Positions 5,289 to 6,150 of a DNA stretch of 6,150 bases are shown piece by piece. This DNA comes from Mycobacterium sp. (lineage in GTDB: Bacteria; Actinomycetota; Actinomycetes; Mycobacteriales; Mycobacteriaceae). Below the pieces are notes generated by a model. The model did not search any database. It was given only the letters and a program-made list of their open reading frames with translations, and was not told where the DNA came from. The translations under genes and the position numbers were made by a program. Within the stretch, counting starts at the first letter, position 1, and each line of letters opens with the position of its first letter. The stretch lies in assembly GCA_023264755.1 (NCBI GenBank), contig JAHFVB010000324.1:1-6150 (forward strand), written 5' to 3'.

Positions 5289-6086
5289 TTGGCCCGCCAC
5301 ACCCCCTTGGCCCCCATGATCGGGCCCGAAGGCGTCCCGGTGCTCACCGGTGCGCCCATTCGGTCGCCGAAGACTGCGGAGCTGGTGGCGGGCACGCTGC
5401 GTCGCATGGTCGTCGAAGGCCAGCTGCGCGACGGCGACTTCCTGCCGAACGAGGCCGAGTTGATGTCGCACTTCGGCGTCAGCAGGCCCACCCTGCGCGA
5501 AGCGGTCCGGGTGCTGGAATCCGAACGGCTCGTCGAGGTGCGCCGGGGTTCGCGCACCGGGGCCCGCGTGCGCGTGCCCGGGCCGGAGATCGTCGCCCGC
5601 CCGGCGGGCCTGCTGCTCGAACTGTCCGGCGCCACCATCGCCGACGTCATGGTGGCCAGAGCCGGCATCGAACCGATGGCGGTCCGCCTGCTCGCGGAAT
5701 CGGCCACTCCGGAGGCCCTCGACGAGCTCGATGCGATGCTCGCGGAAGAAATTCCGGCGGGCTGGCAGTCCGGCCGACTCGCCGAGGCAACCGGCGACTT
5801 CCACCGCCGCATGGTGGAACTCTCGGGCAACGCCACCCTGACGATCATCGCGGGCATGCTGCACGAGATCACGGTGCGTCACACCGCGTTCGCGATCAAG
5901 GAGCATCGGCAGCTGTCCAAGGCGGACTACGACAAGGTCACCAAGTCGTACCGGCGCCTGCTGCAGCTGGTGCGCTCGGGCGACGGGCCGGCCGCCGAGG
6001 CGCACTGGCGCAAGCATCTGGACGCCGCCCGCGACCTGTTGCTCAAGGGGCTCGAGGACGTCAAGGTCCGCGACGTGATGGGCTGA
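5289..6086 (+). CDS. GntR-family transcriptional regulator, FadR/FCD subfamily
   Basis: DNA-binding regulator of 265 residues from the TTG start. An unstructured N-terminus (1-25) precedes a winged helix-turn-helix (about 26-97). Visible there are the GntR signatures LRDGDFLPNEAELMSHFGVS (46-65) and RPTLREAVRVLE (66-77), then the wing VEVRRGSRTGARV (82-94). The effector domain (about 105-255) is an all-helical FCD domain with FHRRMVELSGN (171-181) and the terminal HWRKHLDAARDLL (239-251). FCD proteins usually bind a metal through Asp, His, His and His. By eye His172 and His243 are kept, but the Asp four before His172 is Thr168 and the His before the GD turn is Tyr221. The pocket may therefore be metal-free, perhaps binding an acyl-CoA directly as E. 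coli FadR does (inference). Being divergent from the operon with dyads between, it is probably the operon's repressor. An alternative start is the ATG at 5316, giving 256 residues. Confidence 0.92.
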   Translation: MARHTPLAPMIGPEGVPVLTGAPIRSPKTAELVAGTLRRMVVEGQLRDGDFLPNEAELMSHFGVSRPTLREAVRVLESERLVEVRRGSRTGARVRVPGPEIVARPAGLLLELSGATIADVMVARAGIEPMAVRLLAESATPEALDELDAMLAEEIPAGWQSGRLAEATGDFHRRMVELSGNATLTIIAGMLHEITVRHTAFAIKEHRQLSKADYDKVTKSYRRLLQLVRSGDGPAAEAHWRKHLDAARDLLLKGLEDVKVRDVMG

Positions 6087-6150
6087 CCCGGAAGAAACTT
6101 CGAAGAAGACAGCGCCGTCGGGTGGGCTCAATGATGCGTGCGCAGTTTCG
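6087..6150 (+). other. 3' spacer with a possible start of a following gene
   Basis: After the GntR stop there are 44 nt without a convincing terminator; ACCCG (6086-6090) and CGGGT (6119-6123) pair only weakly across 28 nt, and CTTCGAAG (6098-6105) is a simple palindrome. ATGATG at 6131 opens a frame (MMRAQF) that runs off the window, with a weak GGGTGGG about 4 nt before it. Six codons cannot establish a gene. Confidence 0.2.

Noticed and set aside
6086..6123. Terminator after the GntR gene
   Set aside because: Only 5-bp arms (ACCCG/CGGGT) across a 28-nt loop, and the TTCGAA palindrome is too short; not distinguishable from chance.
1..6150. Mobile element, CRISPR array, defence system, tRNA or other novel system
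   Set aside because: No transposase or integrase motif, spaced direct repeats, terminal inverted repeats or cloverleaf were seen, and composition and coding style are uniform across the window.

Overview
The window looks like a chromosomal segment of a high-GC actinobacterium, most likely a fast-growing mycobacterium (Mycolicibacterium type). The base composition is strongly GC-rich. It carries a secreted MPT70-like fasciclin protein, and its GTG and TTG starts, long hairpin terminators without U-tracts and a clustered acyl-CoA degradation operon all fit that group. The genus is an inference; no rRNA or other marker gene is present.

Layout from left to right: (1) the 3' part of a major facilitator superfamily transporter gene (1-1101, +), cut by the window edge and ending at a small hairpin that contains its stop codon. 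(2) An exported, MPT70-like single-domain fasciclin protein (1222-1926, +) with its own likely promoter, a clean signal peptide and a Thr/Pro/Ala-rich tail. (3) A perfect 24-bp stem hairpin (1935-1988) in the convergent gap, probably terminating transcription from both sides. (4) A three-gene operon on the minus strand, transcribed from about 5146 down to 1999: thiolase (3956-5101), enoyl-CoA hydratase/isomerase family protein (3156-3959, start overlapping the thiolase stop in GTGA) and an LCAD/IVD-type acyl-CoA dehydrogenase (1999-3141, 14 nt further on). (5) A 187-bp divergent control region (5102-5288) holding a near-consensus sigma-A-type promoter for the operon and several dyad symmetries. 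(6) A FadR/FCD-type GntR regulator (5289-6086, +). (7) A short 3' spacer that may contain the start of another gene.

The operon and regulator form a coherent unit. The dehydrogenase makes the 2-enoyl-CoA, the crotonase hydrates it, and the thiolase cleaves the 3-ketoacyl-CoA. The 3-hydroxyacyl-CoA dehydrogenase and acyl-CoA ligase are not in the window and must come from elsewhere. The divergent GntR protein is the natural candidate repressor, with a TNGTNNNACNA-type site in front of its own gene and a separate cluster of dyads over the -35 box of the operon promoter. The substrate cannot be read from the sequence; the thiolase and crotonase resemble steroid-catabolism paralogues (FadA5/FadA6, EchA19) from memory, but no KstR or KstR2 operator is present.

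I found no CRISPR array, insertion sequence, tRNA, rRNA, phage gene or recognisable defence system. This is mostly ordinary catabolic chromosome. The points worth a second look are the regulator with a degenerate metal site, the dyad-rich control region and the large perfect hairpin.
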